Assembly: GCF_900188155.1 (NCBI RefSeq)
Contig: NZ_FZOG01000002.1
Span: forward strand, 201,845 to 265,844
Length of the DNA: 64,000 bases
Direction: 5' to 3'
Source: Pseudomonas segetis
GTDB lineage: Bacteria > Pseudomonadota > Gammaproteobacteria > Pseudomonadales > Pseudomonadaceae
The translations under genes were made by a program, and so were the position numbers. The notes under the pieces are model-generated. The model was not told where the DNA came from. It saw nothing but the letters and a program-made list of their open reading frames with translations, and searched no databases. Positions 7,529-16,842 of the stretch are shown piece by piece (positions within the stretch are counted from its first letter, which is position 1; the number at the start of each line of letters is the position of its first letter).

Positions 7529-9282
7529 TATGTCCTCAACTGGCAGAGTGCTGCTGCACGGTAGGCCGCTGCATAGGCGTCAGCGTCTTGTGAGACTGTG
7601 TTGGCTTCCTTCAGGTATGGCTCAACGTCCACGCCAGCCTGCTCTGCCATTTCATAGGTAAGCGCTTCCTCGTCGGCGAGCATCTTCTCCGCACCCTCAA
7701 GATCCGTTGGATCAAGGGCGTCTGATGTTTGGTCGGCGGCATAGCTGGCCACTTCGCCTTCTGGGTCGGCTACTGTTTTAACCGGTTCCTTGAGTCTGGC
7801 CAATGCGGCATCCCGCTTGATCGGGTCTGCTAGATCGAAAATGGCCTGCACATCGATTGGCCGCCCGGTCACGGCCTGAGATACCGCCGAGCGCAAAGCG
7901 CTTTCTCTGACCTGCCACGGCGCATTCTCTGCAACTGATCGAGCCGTGTTATTTAGGCCAAAGCCGCTCTCTATCTCACTTGCACGCCCACCGACCCGCT
8001 CCTTGAATTGCTCCGGCAGTTCCCCGCGCTCAAGCCTGCCAAGCTCTGCTCGCGCCTGCTCTGCTTGGCGATTACCCTCCAGCGACTGCTCCATTTCAGC
8101 CTGGCGTTCCGTAAGCTCTTGGCGCTCAAGGGCGACTGACTCACGCGCAGCCCTTTCCGCTTCCTTGCGTGTCATTTGCTGAGATTGGAACTGCTTGGCT
8201 CTCTCCTTGAACGTAGCGTCAAGGCCGTTGGCCCGCTTAGTGATCGCGCTTATCTCGGTTCTGATATCGGCGATATTGGGTAGCTTGCCGTTGGCTATCT
8301 CTTCCAGCTCAGCCCGAATGGTCGGCGTCAGCTCTTCGGTCGCCTGAATCCGGGCAGCCTCTGCAATTTTTGGGCGGTCGGCTTCAATGGCCCGCCGTAG
8401 GGACTCATTGAGAGCCGTCATCGGATCATCATCGCCGCGCAGTATTGCCATGTCGCGCAATGCTCTTTGCTCGACAGTCGCGCCTGGCGCATTGTCTACC
8501 GCGCCAGCGGTTGATGCGCTTAAAGACCCCGAAAACATCCCGCCTGCCGTCCGCCGCGTATCTGAAACATAACCGCCGGCAGCATGCAGCCCGCCGCCCA
8601 GCACAGTGCCGAAAGCGATGTTCAACAGGCTGTCGGTCATATCGTAGTCAGACTGGTCTTGTGCGGAAGCATGCAAAACCAGCGGCTCTACCAGTGCGGC
8701 ACCTACAGCACCCTCAAGCGCACCGACCCTGGCGCGAACACCAAACCTTGCCGCGCGCGTAGTGGCTCGGGCCAGCATGGACGCATACCGCGCCTCACCG
8801 ACAATAGGGACAAATGCCGACGCGATGTTGATGGGGTCAATCGCCGATGCAGCAAACCCAGCAAGAAGCTGCACCGGAACCGTCGAAACAGGCGCGTTGT
8901 CGAGCACAAACTTGCGCTGCGTCTCTGCTTTTTTCCGGGTCATCAGGATGTCGAGCGCGCCCTCGCGAATGCCTTCGTCACCAATCGTGAGTTCAAGGCC
9001 TGATTCCTTTACCCGCTCCCGCGCTTGTTCGGCGCTCAGTAGTGGAGTAGTTGGCGCCTCTCGAACTTCCGGGGCAACATAACCCCAGCCCTGTTGCTCG
9101 TTCTGGATTACTCGCCCTTTTTCCGCCTGGTCTAGCTCGCTTGAACGGCGCAAGGCCATTGTCGGGTTTTCAAACAGCGCCTGATCAAAGGCCGCTTCTG
9201 CTGTATCTCCCTGCCCACTCACTACATCGTCGAGCAAGTTTCTCTGGCGATCGACAATCAGGCCGTCCGTATAGATTGTCAT
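7528..9282 (-). CDS. Ejection/internal virion protein (584 aa)
   Basis: The 584-residue product has a central pair of Ala/Gly-rich hydrophobic stretches (residues about 115-150 and 185-230) and a long charged coiled-coil region (about 300-430, rich in Glu, Arg, Gln, Ala). This pattern suits a virion protein released into the cell with DNA. It overlaps the 705-aa gene by 4 bp and the 850-aa gene by 1 bp, so the three are translationally linked. No enzymatic motif was recognised. The role follows from order: tail tubes, gp13-like, gp14-like, three large proteins, tailspike. Confidence 0.65.
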   Translation of the reverse strand: MTIYTDGLIVDRQRNLLDDVVSGQGDTAEAAFDQALFENPTMALRRSSELDQAEKGRVIQNEQQGWGYVAPEVREAPTTPLLSAEQARERVKESGLELTIGDEGIREGALDILMTRKKAETQRKFVLDNAPVSTVPVQLLAGFAASAIDPINIASAFVPIVGEARYASMLARATTRAARFGVRARVGALEGAVGAALVEPLVLHASAQDQSDYDMTDSLLNIAFGTVLGGGLHAAGGYVSDTRRTAGGMFSGSLSASTAGAVDNAPGATVEQRALRDMAILRGDDDPMTALNESLRRAIEADRPKIAEAARIQATEELTPTIRAELEEIANGKLPNIADIRTEISAITKRANGLDATFKERAKQFQSQQMTRKEAERAARESVALERQELTERQAEMEQSLEGNRQAEQARAELGRLERGELPEQFKERVGGRASEIESGFGLNNTARSVAENAPWQVRESALRSAVSQAVTGRPIDVQAIFDLADPIKRDAALARLKEPVKTVADPEGEVASYAADQTSDALDPTDLEGAEKMLADEEALTYEMAEQAGVDVEPYLKEANTVSQDADAYAAAYRAAALCQLRT

Positions 9283-11396
9283 TGCTCTGCACCTTGGCCG
9301 CTAAGGCGTTGCTTTTCAGCGTTAATCATCTTCTCGCGGCCTTCATTGAAGCGATCAAAGAGCGACGGAACCTTAGCCGATTCACCGGCAAGATCATCCC
9401 ACCCTTGAATGATGGGGTTGCCTTCCTTGTCGAGAACAGCGCCGCCACCGTAATACAGGGCAAGGCCTGACTCGTCTGGTGCTGTCACCCAGTATGCGTC
9501 CTTGCTCAGCGCAGCCTTGACGCGCTCTTTGGCAAAGTCTTCGCTCACGCCGCTAGGCACAGCAAAGGCAATCGTGCTGGGATCAATGGCGTCAATGAAC
9601 TTCTCGGCGCCATCCTCAATAATGTCGGCGTCAAGCTGCTTGGGCGCCCGCCAGCTGCCCTTGATGGTGTACTTGTCGTCAATAAGCGACTTAGTTGCCA
9701 ATTCGGCCGCATCGGCATAGCTCTTGCCTTGCCTCATATAGGCATAGGTCAGGCGCTCAGCCTCATCATAAAGAGTGGTAAACGTGCGCTCACCGCCAGC
9801 CTGGCCCGCCAAAGTGTTGCGAAACTCTGCAAATCGGTCATTGAGAGTTCGTTTAGCCTCAGTGGTGTCAGTGCTATCCAGTCCTTTCTTGAGGTCAGCG
9901 GTTTTGATTGGGGCGATACGTGCAAGTGTCGATGCGGTCTGCTGATCGACACCTGTTCCGATGACCAATGCCGCGCCCGGGAGCTTGCCTTGCAGCTGGC
10001 TAAACACTTGCGGCCAGTGCTTGCCCCACTGCCCTTGCAGTTGCTCGATCATCTTGGCGGCGTTGTCGCCACCATCGGTAGTGTTTGAGAAGCTGGCGGC
10101 AATGCTTGCTGCCTGGTTGTCGGTTAATAGTTTGGGAGACGCCACGCCAAGGCGTTGCTGTTCAGCAATGGTTGCGTTTGCATATGCATCAGCATCAGCC
10201 GGGTCCCCGCTCGACAAACCCTGCGCAGCGCGTTTCACTATTTGACTGCGTGCGGCCACATACTGCGCCGGGTCACTCTGCATTTCAGAGCCCAGGCGAG
10301 ACGCTGCATTGATCAGCGTGCCGTATAGTTTGGCGTCTTGCTGAAACCCAGCGCTGGCCACGCCGTCTTTTGCCGGGTTGAAGTCATTGATGATCTGCTG
10401 GCGCTCTTCCGGGCTGGCGCTTGCAATACTCTGGATGGCGCGCCCAAGGCCTTGCGCTTTAACAAATTGCTCATAACGCTTAGCACCATCCTCGGCGCCA
10501 TAGCCCGCAATAAACTCTGCTTGCGATGGCGGGTTTTCGTAATCAAAGCCCGACAGGTACGCAGCCGACGCATCAGAAACCCGTGATGACAGCTCAGCTC
10601 GGCCAATGGCCTGAAGCTGCTTAGCCTCAATTTCTCGAGACTTGATTTCACGGCTGATCAGGTTGTCGACGCGCACTTGGTCTTCAGCCGTCATCCCGCC
10701 TTGCTGCTGCTCGAAGTAGCTTTTTGCCTTGTAGGGATCATCATTTGCAAGGCGCTGAATCACGCCAGTCATCATTGAACTGTTCGTTTTAAGCAGTTCG
10801 GCCTGGGTGAGTTCTTCAGCTGTACCTTTACGCTGAGCTCTCGACTTTACGAGCGCAGCCGCCTGCTGCTGGTACTGTGCAATTTTTTCAGGCTGATTGT
10901 AGTAAAGCGCGGCGCCCTGCAAAGTTGTTTCCAGAGACCCGGCATCAACCTCATCCTTATACACCTGGTTTTGCTGGAACTCGTAGCGATTGAACTCCTG
11001 CCCAAACTGAGCACGCTTGGCTAATCGGTAATCATCAAAGCGCTTTTTTACTCGCTCATTCTGAATACCGCTCGCGATTTCGTCATACTTCGTATCAAGC
11101 TCAGCTGTTCCAATATTGGTTATGTCGGCAGCATTCTTGCCCTTACGGGTATAAAGCCCTGTCTCGGGGTTGAACTTTAAATCTTGCTCGTATTCATCAT
11201 ATGCCCGGGCAGCCTCCTTGACTTGCGCCGTCTCTGCCTCTTCGCGCTGCTTTTGCACCTCACGCATAACGCCGTTTTCAGCTTGCTCCAAGCCGCGAGT
11301 AAGCCCTGATACATCCGGTGCGCGCATACTGAAACCTTGCGCGCCAGTGCCTGCCAGCTGAACCTGGCGCCCTTCTATTGCCGGTACGCGTGCCAT
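9279..11396 (-). CDS. Internal virion protein, T7 gp15-like position (705 aa)
   Basis: This 705-residue protein is predicted to be mostly helical and rich in Gln, Ala, Glu and Lys, without membrane segments. The N-terminus VPAIEGRQVQLAGTGAQGF followed by an amphipathic segment is typical of podovirus inner-core proteins encoded here. It sits between the 145-aa gp14-like gene (1-bp overlap) and the 584-aa ejection protein (4-bp overlap). I see no catalytic motif. It probably forms part of the internal core that is ejected to make a channel for DNA; this is known for the T7 family and inferred here. Confidence 0.7.
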   Translation of the reverse strand: MARVPAIEGRQVQLAGTGAQGFSMRAPDVSGLTRGLEQAENGVMREVQKQREEAETAQVKEAARAYDEYEQDLKFNPETGLYTRKGKNAADITNIGTAELDTKYDEIASGIQNERVKKRFDDYRLAKRAQFGQEFNRYEFQQNQVYKDEVDAGSLETTLQGAALYYNQPEKIAQYQQQAAALVKSRAQRKGTAEELTQAELLKTNSSMMTGVIQRLANDDPYKAKSYFEQQQGGMTAEDQVRVDNLISREIKSREIEAKQLQAIGRAELSSRVSDASAAYLSGFDYENPPSQAEFIAGYGAEDGAKRYEQFVKAQGLGRAIQSIASASPEERQQIINDFNPAKDGVASAGFQQDAKLYGTLINAASRLGSEMQSDPAQYVAARSQIVKRAAQGLSSGDPADADAYANATIAEQQRLGVASPKLLTDNQAASIAASFSNTTDGGDNAAKMIEQLQGQWGKHWPQVFSQLQGKLPGAALVIGTGVDQQTASTLARIAPIKTADLKKGLDSTDTTEAKRTLNDRFAEFRNTLAGQAGGERTFTTLYDEAERLTYAYMRQGKSYADAAELATKSLIDDKYTIKGSWRAPKQLDADIIEDGAEKFIDAIDPSTIAFAVPSGVSEDFAKERVKAALSKDAYWVTAPDESGLALYYGGGAVLDKEGNPIIQGWDDLAGESAKVPSLFDRFNEGREKMINAEKQRLSGQGAEQ

Positions 11397-11833
11397 TATG
11401 CGCCACCCTGTCCGAACGTATAGGCCTTCTCGACGCCGCCCAGGATAGAGCCGACCGCCTCCATCTTTCCTTGATATTTAGCAAGCTTGCCCTGTCGCCG
11501 CTGATCCATTGCTTGAACCTGGTAGCCGTATGCTTCGCGTGACGCGTTATTCATGAGCGTGAGCGCATCCAGTTCACCCAGAGCTGCGCTGTCGTTTTGA
11601 ATCTGCCCCGCACTTCCGGTATTAACGTCGATACCGTTTGCAGCAAACCCTGTCCGCTGGGCCCCGATAACCTGCTGTGTTTGCCGGCGCTGCTCGTCCG
11701 CACTAATTGCGCCTCTTGCAATGGCGTCAGCGGCTGCTCGATCAGATAGGCCGGCATTAACCTTTGCCACGCTATTAAGGTAATTGCCCTGCTCATTGGC
11801 GGCGTACGCGTTAAATAGATTGCTCACGCACAT
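11396..11833 (-). CDS. Internal virion protein, T7 gp14-like position (145 aa)
   Basis: The 145-residue protein is Ala/Gln-rich with a helical N-terminal half, a GIDVNTGSAGQIQNDSA turn and a hydrophobic Gly-containing C-terminus (VGSILGGVEKAYTFGQGG). Small proteins of this kind follow the gp13-like gene in BPP-1- and T7-like phages and are ejected first into the outer membrane. It overlaps the upstream gene by 10 bp. The call rests on composition and order. Confidence 0.65.
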   Translation of the reverse strand: MCVSNLFNAYAANEQGNYLNSVAKVNAGLSDRAAADAIARGAISADEQRRQTQQVIGAQRTGFAANGIDVNTGSAGQIQNDSAALGELDALTLMNNASREAYGYQVQAMDQRRQGKLAKYQGKMEAVGSILGGVEKAYTFGQGGA

Positions 11834-12288
11834 GGCGTTCTCCGCATCCAGAATCGTTTAAACAGCACGTCAAGCGGCCCGTATGGCTCAGGCTCGCCGA
11901 ACTCGAAACCAAGCCATGTCAGCCAGCGAATGGCCGTAGTGTTCCTTACATCCACAAAATTAATCAGCAGCTCACTGCGAGTTAGCATTTCCTCAATCTC
12001 AGGCTTGCAAACCTGCAGGAAAGCTTTCGGGTGGCGGGTGACGTGAACAGTGCTGATAAGCCACGGCACGCCAACACCTTCTGAATGGGGCGCATCCCCA
12101 AAAACAGCCAACACCTTGCCATCCATGACAATCTTGCTGGCTTTGTAGCCAAGAGCACCTTCGCGCAAAGCCTGCTCAATAGGCGTCTGTAGAGCACCTT
12201 CAATTTCGTCACGGTCTGCCTGCCGAACAATGCGCGAAACACCCAGGATATCGGCCTCAAGTAGAGGCAAAACCTTAGCCTTTGCCAC
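11824..12288 (-). CDS. GNAT-fold-like virion morphogenesis protein (T7 gp13-like)
   Basis: The 154-residue product resembles the acetyltransferase-like small proteins (gp13/internal virion protein A) that follow tail tubular protein B in podoviruses. A central beta pattern (KIVMDGKVLAVFGD, VPWLISTVHV) and a late NTTAIRWLTWLGFEFGE, like the end of a GNAT fold, support this. Whether it binds acetyl-CoA is unknown; the usual pyrophosphate-binding motif is not clear. It overlaps tail tubular protein B by 14 bp and the next gene by 10 bp. Confidence 0.65.
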   Translation of the reverse strand: MAKAKVLPLLEADILGVSRIVRQADRDEIEGALQTPIEQALREGALGYKASKIVMDGKVLAVFGDAPHSEGVGVPWLISTVHVTRHPKAFLQVCKPEIEEMLTRSELLINFVDVRNTTAIRWLTWLGFEFGEPEPYGPLDVLFKRFWMRRTPCA

Positions 12289-14584
12289 TGACCACCACGT
12301 CTGGAATCAATGCCAAGATTGTCAAAGGCAATGGATCTGGCTGCTGGATGTATACGCGCCCAGCCTCGCCCCATACGGTTTGAATCTTCAGCTCACTCAC
12401 GCCGGTTACTGTGCTCACCGGTGCGTCATAGGTCACTCTGTAGTCAGCTTTTTGCTCATAGAGCTTGTCGCCCTGCTTGGGTCCAGCCCAAAAATTCCTT
12501 GATTGCTCAAGGAAAACTGTCACACCCGGGATTACCTTGCGCTTATCGAGCAGCGTTTCCTGGCCCGGAAAGTCGACCTCTAACGTTTCCAGTTCGGCAG
12601 CATATGGAAGGCCTACATGAACCACTGCTGACGCATATTCAAGACTGATTGATCCACCGATAACCTGCCTCTGCGGATGCACATCACCATCAGTCAGCAC
12701 TGAAACGGTTTTCCCTTCAAGATGCCCAAGCCCAGACAGCGTTTCGGCCATGAGCGCCCAATCACTCACCATAATGTCACGCAGGCTTTCCGGGCAAACC
12801 TCTAGTAGCTTGGCGGTGACAGCCGTTGTCGACGTGTAAGCCGTGACCTGGACGCGCACAATGTCAGCACCTGATCGCAGTCTATAGGTGCGTCCAACAC
12901 TGCCAAGGGTGAATGGTGCTGCGCCTGTTGCGGTAACGGTAACTAGCTCTGGATACTTCCAACTTGGCGCGCCAGTGAGTCGAAGGTAGGCCGTTGCAGA
13001 TGTATTGCGGCCGTCATAGGTCAGGCCGCAATCTACAAAATACGCATCCTCCATCCGGTCAAACCGGCGCGATGCCATGCGCTCAACATAGCGCTTTGCT
13101 GTTCCGCTGATTGTGCGACGAACCAGCATGTAGAGCGCATCCTCATCACCCTCAGCAATACTGCAAACCGACTCCACAAACCCGTCAGTGTGATGCTGAT
13201 GCCAGGCTATGAGTTCTTCCTCTGGCAGAAATGTCATACCAAGAAGCGCGCCGTCACTTCGAGCAGACCACACCAGCCGGTCCGGTATCTGCTGATAGGT
13301 CCAATCAACCAGCGTGTAACCGCGGAAAAAATGCGGCGAATACTTAGTCAAGTCGCCACCTGAAAACCCGTCGCTTTCAAAGCTATAAGCCAGCGATGCC
13401 ACAGAGTTTGCCCGGGACTGAATGTAGATCGCGCTATTGTTGATAACGATGGGAGGGATTTTCGAGCTGCCGTTATAGCTCTGGATTTCAGCGCGCACTG
13501 TCTTGGGTGTCAGCCCAGAATCTGAGCCATCAATCACCCACTCACCACCTGTTGTCAGCCCAAGCAACTGACGCAACGGCAGCAGATGCCGATAGCGCTG
13601 GACCTGGCGTGATGCAATTGTGAACGTGATTGAGTCATCGTCTTTAACCGGGGTCGCATAACCGTAGTTGTTGAAGTTACCGGTCTTGCTCATCCATACG
13701 GTTTGAGGGTTGTTGTTGCTGCCAGCGAAGCAGAGACGCTGCTGGTAGTAACCAACAGCGCCCGGGTAGTTGCCAGCACCTACAAACGGATTGTTGCCAT
13801 TAGGCGGCGTGTCAGTTTTGACGGCACCAATATTCACGTCCGTGAATGTGAGGGTGTCTGCGCGCCCGATAAATCCGTATATTCCTGACCCGGTATTGTC
13901 CTTGTAGATGTTGTAATAATCAGCGCCAACGGCAGCCGTCCACGTAAGCACGGCACCTGGTTTGTTGTCCCAGCTTGCCACGGTTGCAGCAGTGGATGGC
14001 AGGCTTTCCTCTATTACCTCGCCATCAATCACCGAGGTAACGACATACCCATAGTTAGACGTGTCGCCAGCTCCGCCTGAGCGTGCAGCAGCACCAAGCC
14101 CTGTCGGCGCTGAAATACTCGGAACGAAGCTAATTGTCGCCAGAGTCCAATCATCATGGTCAAGGCGCGACAAGTTGCGAGGCTGATGCGAAGGATGGAC
14201 GATGGTCATCACATCAGCACTTTGCGTGAAATTAAGCTCGAACAACTGCGCAGCAGTGTATGGCGTGGCTATCTCATAAGGTGTGCCAGGACTTACCTCT
14301 ACTATGCCTCCGTCTTTATAGACGCGCATGTACAGGCTGCCAAACTCCAGTACATAGGTTTGCTCGTCGTTGAACTCAAAAGGAATTAGGCGCGCTACCC
14401 CGTTGTCCTTGGTTGAGTTCAAGAACACTGTGCCCGGTCGATTCTTCACGCCGCCATAAGGCATGACAAAGAAATTACTGCACAGGCGCAGCCCGGTTTG
14501 ATAGCGGGCAAGATCAGTGCGGGCCCACAGCGACGGGGCCAGCTCGCCAGAGGCAAATGATGGCTGATTAAGACTAATACCCAT
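12275..14584 (-). CDS. Tail tubular protein B-like (nozzle) protein
   Basis: This 769-residue beta-rich protein begins with NQPSFASGELAPSLWARTDL followed by YGGVKNRPGT, the start seen in nozzle/stabilisation proteins of BPP-1- and T7-like podoviruses. The length matches the family. It forms the short tail tube below the adaptor ring and carries the tailspikes. It overlaps the adaptor gene by one base and the gp13-like gene by 14 bp. Confidence 0.85.
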   Translation of the reverse strand: MGISLNQPSFASGELAPSLWARTDLARYQTGLRLCSNFFVMPYGGVKNRPGTVFLNSTKDNGVARLIPFEFNDEQTYVLEFGSLYMRVYKDGGIVEVSPGTPYEIATPYTAAQLFELNFTQSADVMTIVHPSHQPRNLSRLDHDDWTLATISFVPSISAPTGLGAAARSGGAGDTSNYGYVVTSVIDGEVIEESLPSTAATVASWDNKPGAVLTWTAAVGADYYNIYKDNTGSGIYGFIGRADTLTFTDVNIGAVKTDTPPNGNNPFVGAGNYPGAVGYYQQRLCFAGSNNNPQTVWMSKTGNFNNYGYATPVKDDDSITFTIASRQVQRYRHLLPLRQLLGLTTGGEWVIDGSDSGLTPKTVRAEIQSYNGSSKIPPIVINNSAIYIQSRANSVASLAYSFESDGFSGGDLTKYSPHFFRGYTLVDWTYQQIPDRLVWSARSDGALLGMTFLPEEELIAWHQHHTDGFVESVCSIAEGDEDALYMLVRRTISGTAKRYVERMASRRFDRMEDAYFVDCGLTYDGRNTSATAYLRLTGAPSWKYPELVTVTATGAAPFTLGSVGRTYRLRSGADIVRVQVTAYTSTTAVTAKLLEVCPESLRDIMVSDWALMAETLSGLGHLEGKTVSVLTDGDVHPQRQVIGGSISLEYASAVVHVGLPYAAELETLEVDFPGQETLLDKRKVIPGVTVFLEQSRNFWAGPKQGDKLYEQKADYRVTYDAPVSTVTGVSELKIQTVWGEAGRVYIQQPDPLPLTILALIPDVVVSGKG

Positions 14585-15180
14585 CAGTTGCGCACCGATA
14601 CAAATTCAGACTCGGGCAGCTCATCTTCGTCGCTTTCGTTGAATGCCTGAGCTTGCGCCTGGTCTATCACGCGTGAGTAATTCTGCATGGCAGCGGCGTA
14701 GTTCTCTGGCCGCGCCTGCAACCCCATGGCCAGCTCGGCAGCAACCCGCCATGCAAGCGCGGACACGAATAGAGGGGGAAAGTAGGTGGTGTCTTCAACG
14801 CTTACCGTGTAAACCAGTTCGGCTTGCGGCATGTCGGCAACTATTGCCCGCCCACCTGAAGCGTTGATCACCTTGAATTTAGGCCGCAGCTCTGTAGAGG
14901 GCATGCGCATGCCTGGCAATGAAATGTACTGAGCCTGTAGGCAGTCAGTAGGATAGCGATAGCGGTACAGCCAGTTCACCGGCGGTGAGCCAATATCGGC
15001 CAAGTACACCCTGGCCTCAGCAAATGGCCACGGCGCAGCCTGCAAAACCTCTTCACGGCACGCGTCATAGTGCAAATCACACAACTCGGCAGCCTTGCTT
15101 TGCTCTGTGAGCGAATCAATAAACTGCGTCTGCCCGATACGGCTTAAGGCGATGTTGCAGATCTGAACGACACTGGCCAT
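14584..15180 (-). CDS. Tail tubular protein A-like adaptor
   Basis: The 198-residue protein has the helical N-terminus of T7 gp11-like adaptors (ICNIALSRIGQTQFIDSL, then CDLHYDACREEVLQAAPWPF) and an Arg/Tyr patch (WLYRYRYPTDCL). It links portal to nozzle. I use the ATG at 15180, six codons inside the longest frame, since AAAGGAA precedes it by a short gap. A terminator hairpin stands immediately upstream, which may tune its expression. Confidence 0.85.
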   Translation of the reverse strand: MASVVQICNIALSRIGQTQFIDSLTEQSKAAELCDLHYDACREEVLQAAPWPFAEARVYLADIGSPPVNWLYRYRYPTDCLQAQYISLPGMRMPSTELRPKFKVINASGGRAIVADMPQAELVYTVSVEDTTYFPPLFVSALAWRVAAELAMGLQARPENYAAAMQNYSRVIDQAQAQAFNESDEDELPESEFVSVRN

Positions 15181-15197
15181 GTGCTTTCCTTTGGGCA

Positions 15198-15222
15198 ATA
15201 AAAAAGGGCTCCGAAGAGCCCT
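15198..15222 (-). terminator. Intrinsic terminator before the tail adaptor gene
   Basis: Stem AGGGCTC/GAGCCCT with a 4-nt loop, followed on the minus strand by TTTTTTATTGCCC and then by the adaptor ribosome site. It splits the capsid half of the late operon from the tail half. Confidence 0.75.
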
Positions 15223-15239
15223 CTTGGGGTTTGACGCAG

Positions 15240-15431
15240 TTAGGCGTCAGGCAGGTTGTCAGCTGGCTTGTCAGTTGATTCGTCGCCGACCTTAGCCTTG
15301 TCCGCCTTGGTCGCCTTCACCAGTTCAAGGTTGCTGCCGGGGCGGTCAATTTCCAGTTCCAGCGTTTCGCCTGGCTCATACAAGCGCCCGTTGATATACG
15401 AGCGCTCAAGCACTTTGTATGTCTTAGCCAT
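15240..15431 (-). CDS. Small capsid-module protein of unknown function
   Basis: The 63-residue protein starts MAKTYKVLERSYINGRLYEP and has a short beta pattern (GRLYEPGETLELE) then a Lys/Asp-rich tail. Proteins of this shape often sit between capsid and adaptor genes in tailed phages. It overlaps the cement-protein gene by 8 bp. No function is assigned. Confidence 0.65.
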   Translation of the reverse strand: MAKTYKVLERSYINGRLYEPGETLELEIDRPGSNLELVKATKADKAKVGDESTDKPADNLPDA

Positions 15432-15816
15432 TGGTCTGAACCCCCGCAACCACGCCAGCAGTGACCTTACCAGTGGTCGGCGCGGTGCCGGTCACGGTGT
15501 AGTTCACGCGCAAATAGCGCTCGGTCTTTTGAGGCAGAGTAATGACCGGCGTTTGATAGCCAGCCTTGAGTTCAGCCAGGGGCACGACAGTAGAGAACAG
15601 GGAGCGCGGCGAACTGAATGCCGAGTTGTCGTCTGTCTGTACGTCGATAGTCAGGCTGGTCAGGGTGTTGAACGCTTCGGTGACTTGGACCAGCAGCGGA
15701 ATGCTGCCGTCCTTGCCCACGTCCTTAACGTCGCCGCGATCAATTACATCGGTCGAGGCGGCGGTTGCAGTGATGGCCTGTTGATTGGACATCAGCAGTT
15801 TGGCATCTAAAAGCAT
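15424..15816 (-). CDS. Capsid cement/decoration protein, Bbp16-like
   Basis: The 130-residue beta-rich protein lies directly downstream of the major capsid gene and resembles the Bbp16 cement protein of Bordetella phage BPP-1: an N-terminal MLLDAKLLMSNQQAITATAA segment, ASTDVIDRGD, and later strands including KTERYLRVNYTVTG. In BPP-1 this protein clamps capsomers. It is separated from the capsid gene by only 11 bp and overlaps the next gene by 8 bp. Confidence 0.75.
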   Translation of the reverse strand: MLLDAKLLMSNQQAITATAASTDVIDRGDVKDVGKDGSIPLLVQVTEAFNTLTSLTIDVQTDDNSAFSSPRSLFSTVVPLAELKAGYQTPVITLPQKTERYLRVNYTVTGTAPTTGKVTAGVVAGVQTNG

Positions 15817-15827
15817 GATCGTTCTCC

Positions 15828-16823
15828 TTAAACCACGCGGGCTTCAGTGTTGAGCAGAGCGTCGCAACGCTTGATCGGGATGCCCAGCAGCTCAGGAATC
15901 TTGCGACCGGCGTACTCACCCAGGGTCAGGTTGACGTTCTTTTCTTTCATGGCCTGCAGGTGCAGGAATGTTTGCAGGGTGCGGTTGCAGTAAATGACCG
16001 TGCGACCTTCACCCTGCATTGGGTTTTCCAGCAGGTAGTAGGCTCGAATCATCTTCTCGATGAGGTCGGTGCCGGTAGCTGCGTCCTTGGTCAGGGTGGT
16101 CACATCGATATTCGCAATGCGCGCATTTGCACGCCAGTCGCGGACAGACATACCGATGTCCCACTTGAAGTGGTCGCGGTAGGCCTGGAACTCGCCGCCG
16201 TCATCGTCCTTTACGGTGTCTTCACCGAGGTTACGATGCTGGAAGCCGGCCACGCTGTCTTTTGGATACAGCAGGTGCGTGGTCATTTCGCCCCAGGTCA
16301 CAAACCAGATCGATGCGTTGGTTGAGCCTGTGCCTTCGCCATCAACGATGTTTGCGCCAGACTCAGCAGAAAGATCGTTATAGCGCGGTGACAAGCCCAA
16401 GAATGCTTCTGGCTCGCTCTGGGTGTTGCCGTAGAACATATAGCGCGAGGCTTTGTTGTTGAAGCCCTGCAGCTTGGCGATGTTCTCAGACACGCGGAAT
16501 GCGTCAGCATTGCCACTCAGGTCGGCCAGCGCCTTATCGACCTTGCCGTAGTCTTCCATCATGCCAGTGGTGTCAAGCACAGGCACAGTGGTCGACTTGC
16601 TTGGCTGGACGCCCTTGTTGAACATGCGCCATGTAGGCTCAGGAATGCCCGAGCGCATGGTGGTTTTGTGCTTGGAGCCGTCATTGCACTCCTGGTACTC
16701 GGCATCCATGAGGATGTCGTTCTGTTTAGCCATCAGCTCGACGATCTTCATGATCTTCTTCTGGCTATCTTCTCGGCTGAATTTATCCAGCAGAGTTGGC
16801 ATGGTGCTTGTCAAAATACCCAT
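15828..16823 (-). CDS. Major capsid protein (BPP-1-like)
   Basis: The 331-residue protein fits the BPP-1/Bcep22-type major capsid family. Recognisable pieces are TMPTLLDKFSRED at the start, KHKTTMRSGIPEPTWR near residue 53, ASRYMFYGNTQSEPEAF near 130 and a C-terminal YAGRKIPELLGIPIKRCDAL. BPP-1 capsid proteins have a rearranged HK97 fold. Its place between scaffold and cement genes agrees. Confidence 0.88.
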   Translation of the reverse strand: MGILTSTMPTLLDKFSREDSQKKIMKIVELMAKQNDILMDAEYQECNDGSKHKTTMRSGIPEPTWRMFNKGVQPSKSTTVPVLDTTGMMEDYGKVDKALADLSGNADAFRVSENIAKLQGFNNKASRYMFYGNTQSEPEAFLGLSPRYNDLSAESGANIVDGEGTGSTNASIWFVTWGEMTTHLLYPKDSVAGFQHRNLGEDTVKDDDGGEFQAYRDHFKWDIGMSVRDWRANARIANIDVTTLTKDAATGTDLIEKMIRAYYLLENPMQGEGRTVIYCNRTLQTFLHLQAMKEKNVNLTLGEYAGRKIPELLGIPIKRCDALLNTEARVV

Positions 16824-16842
16824 GTTGGGAATCTCCTAACGT

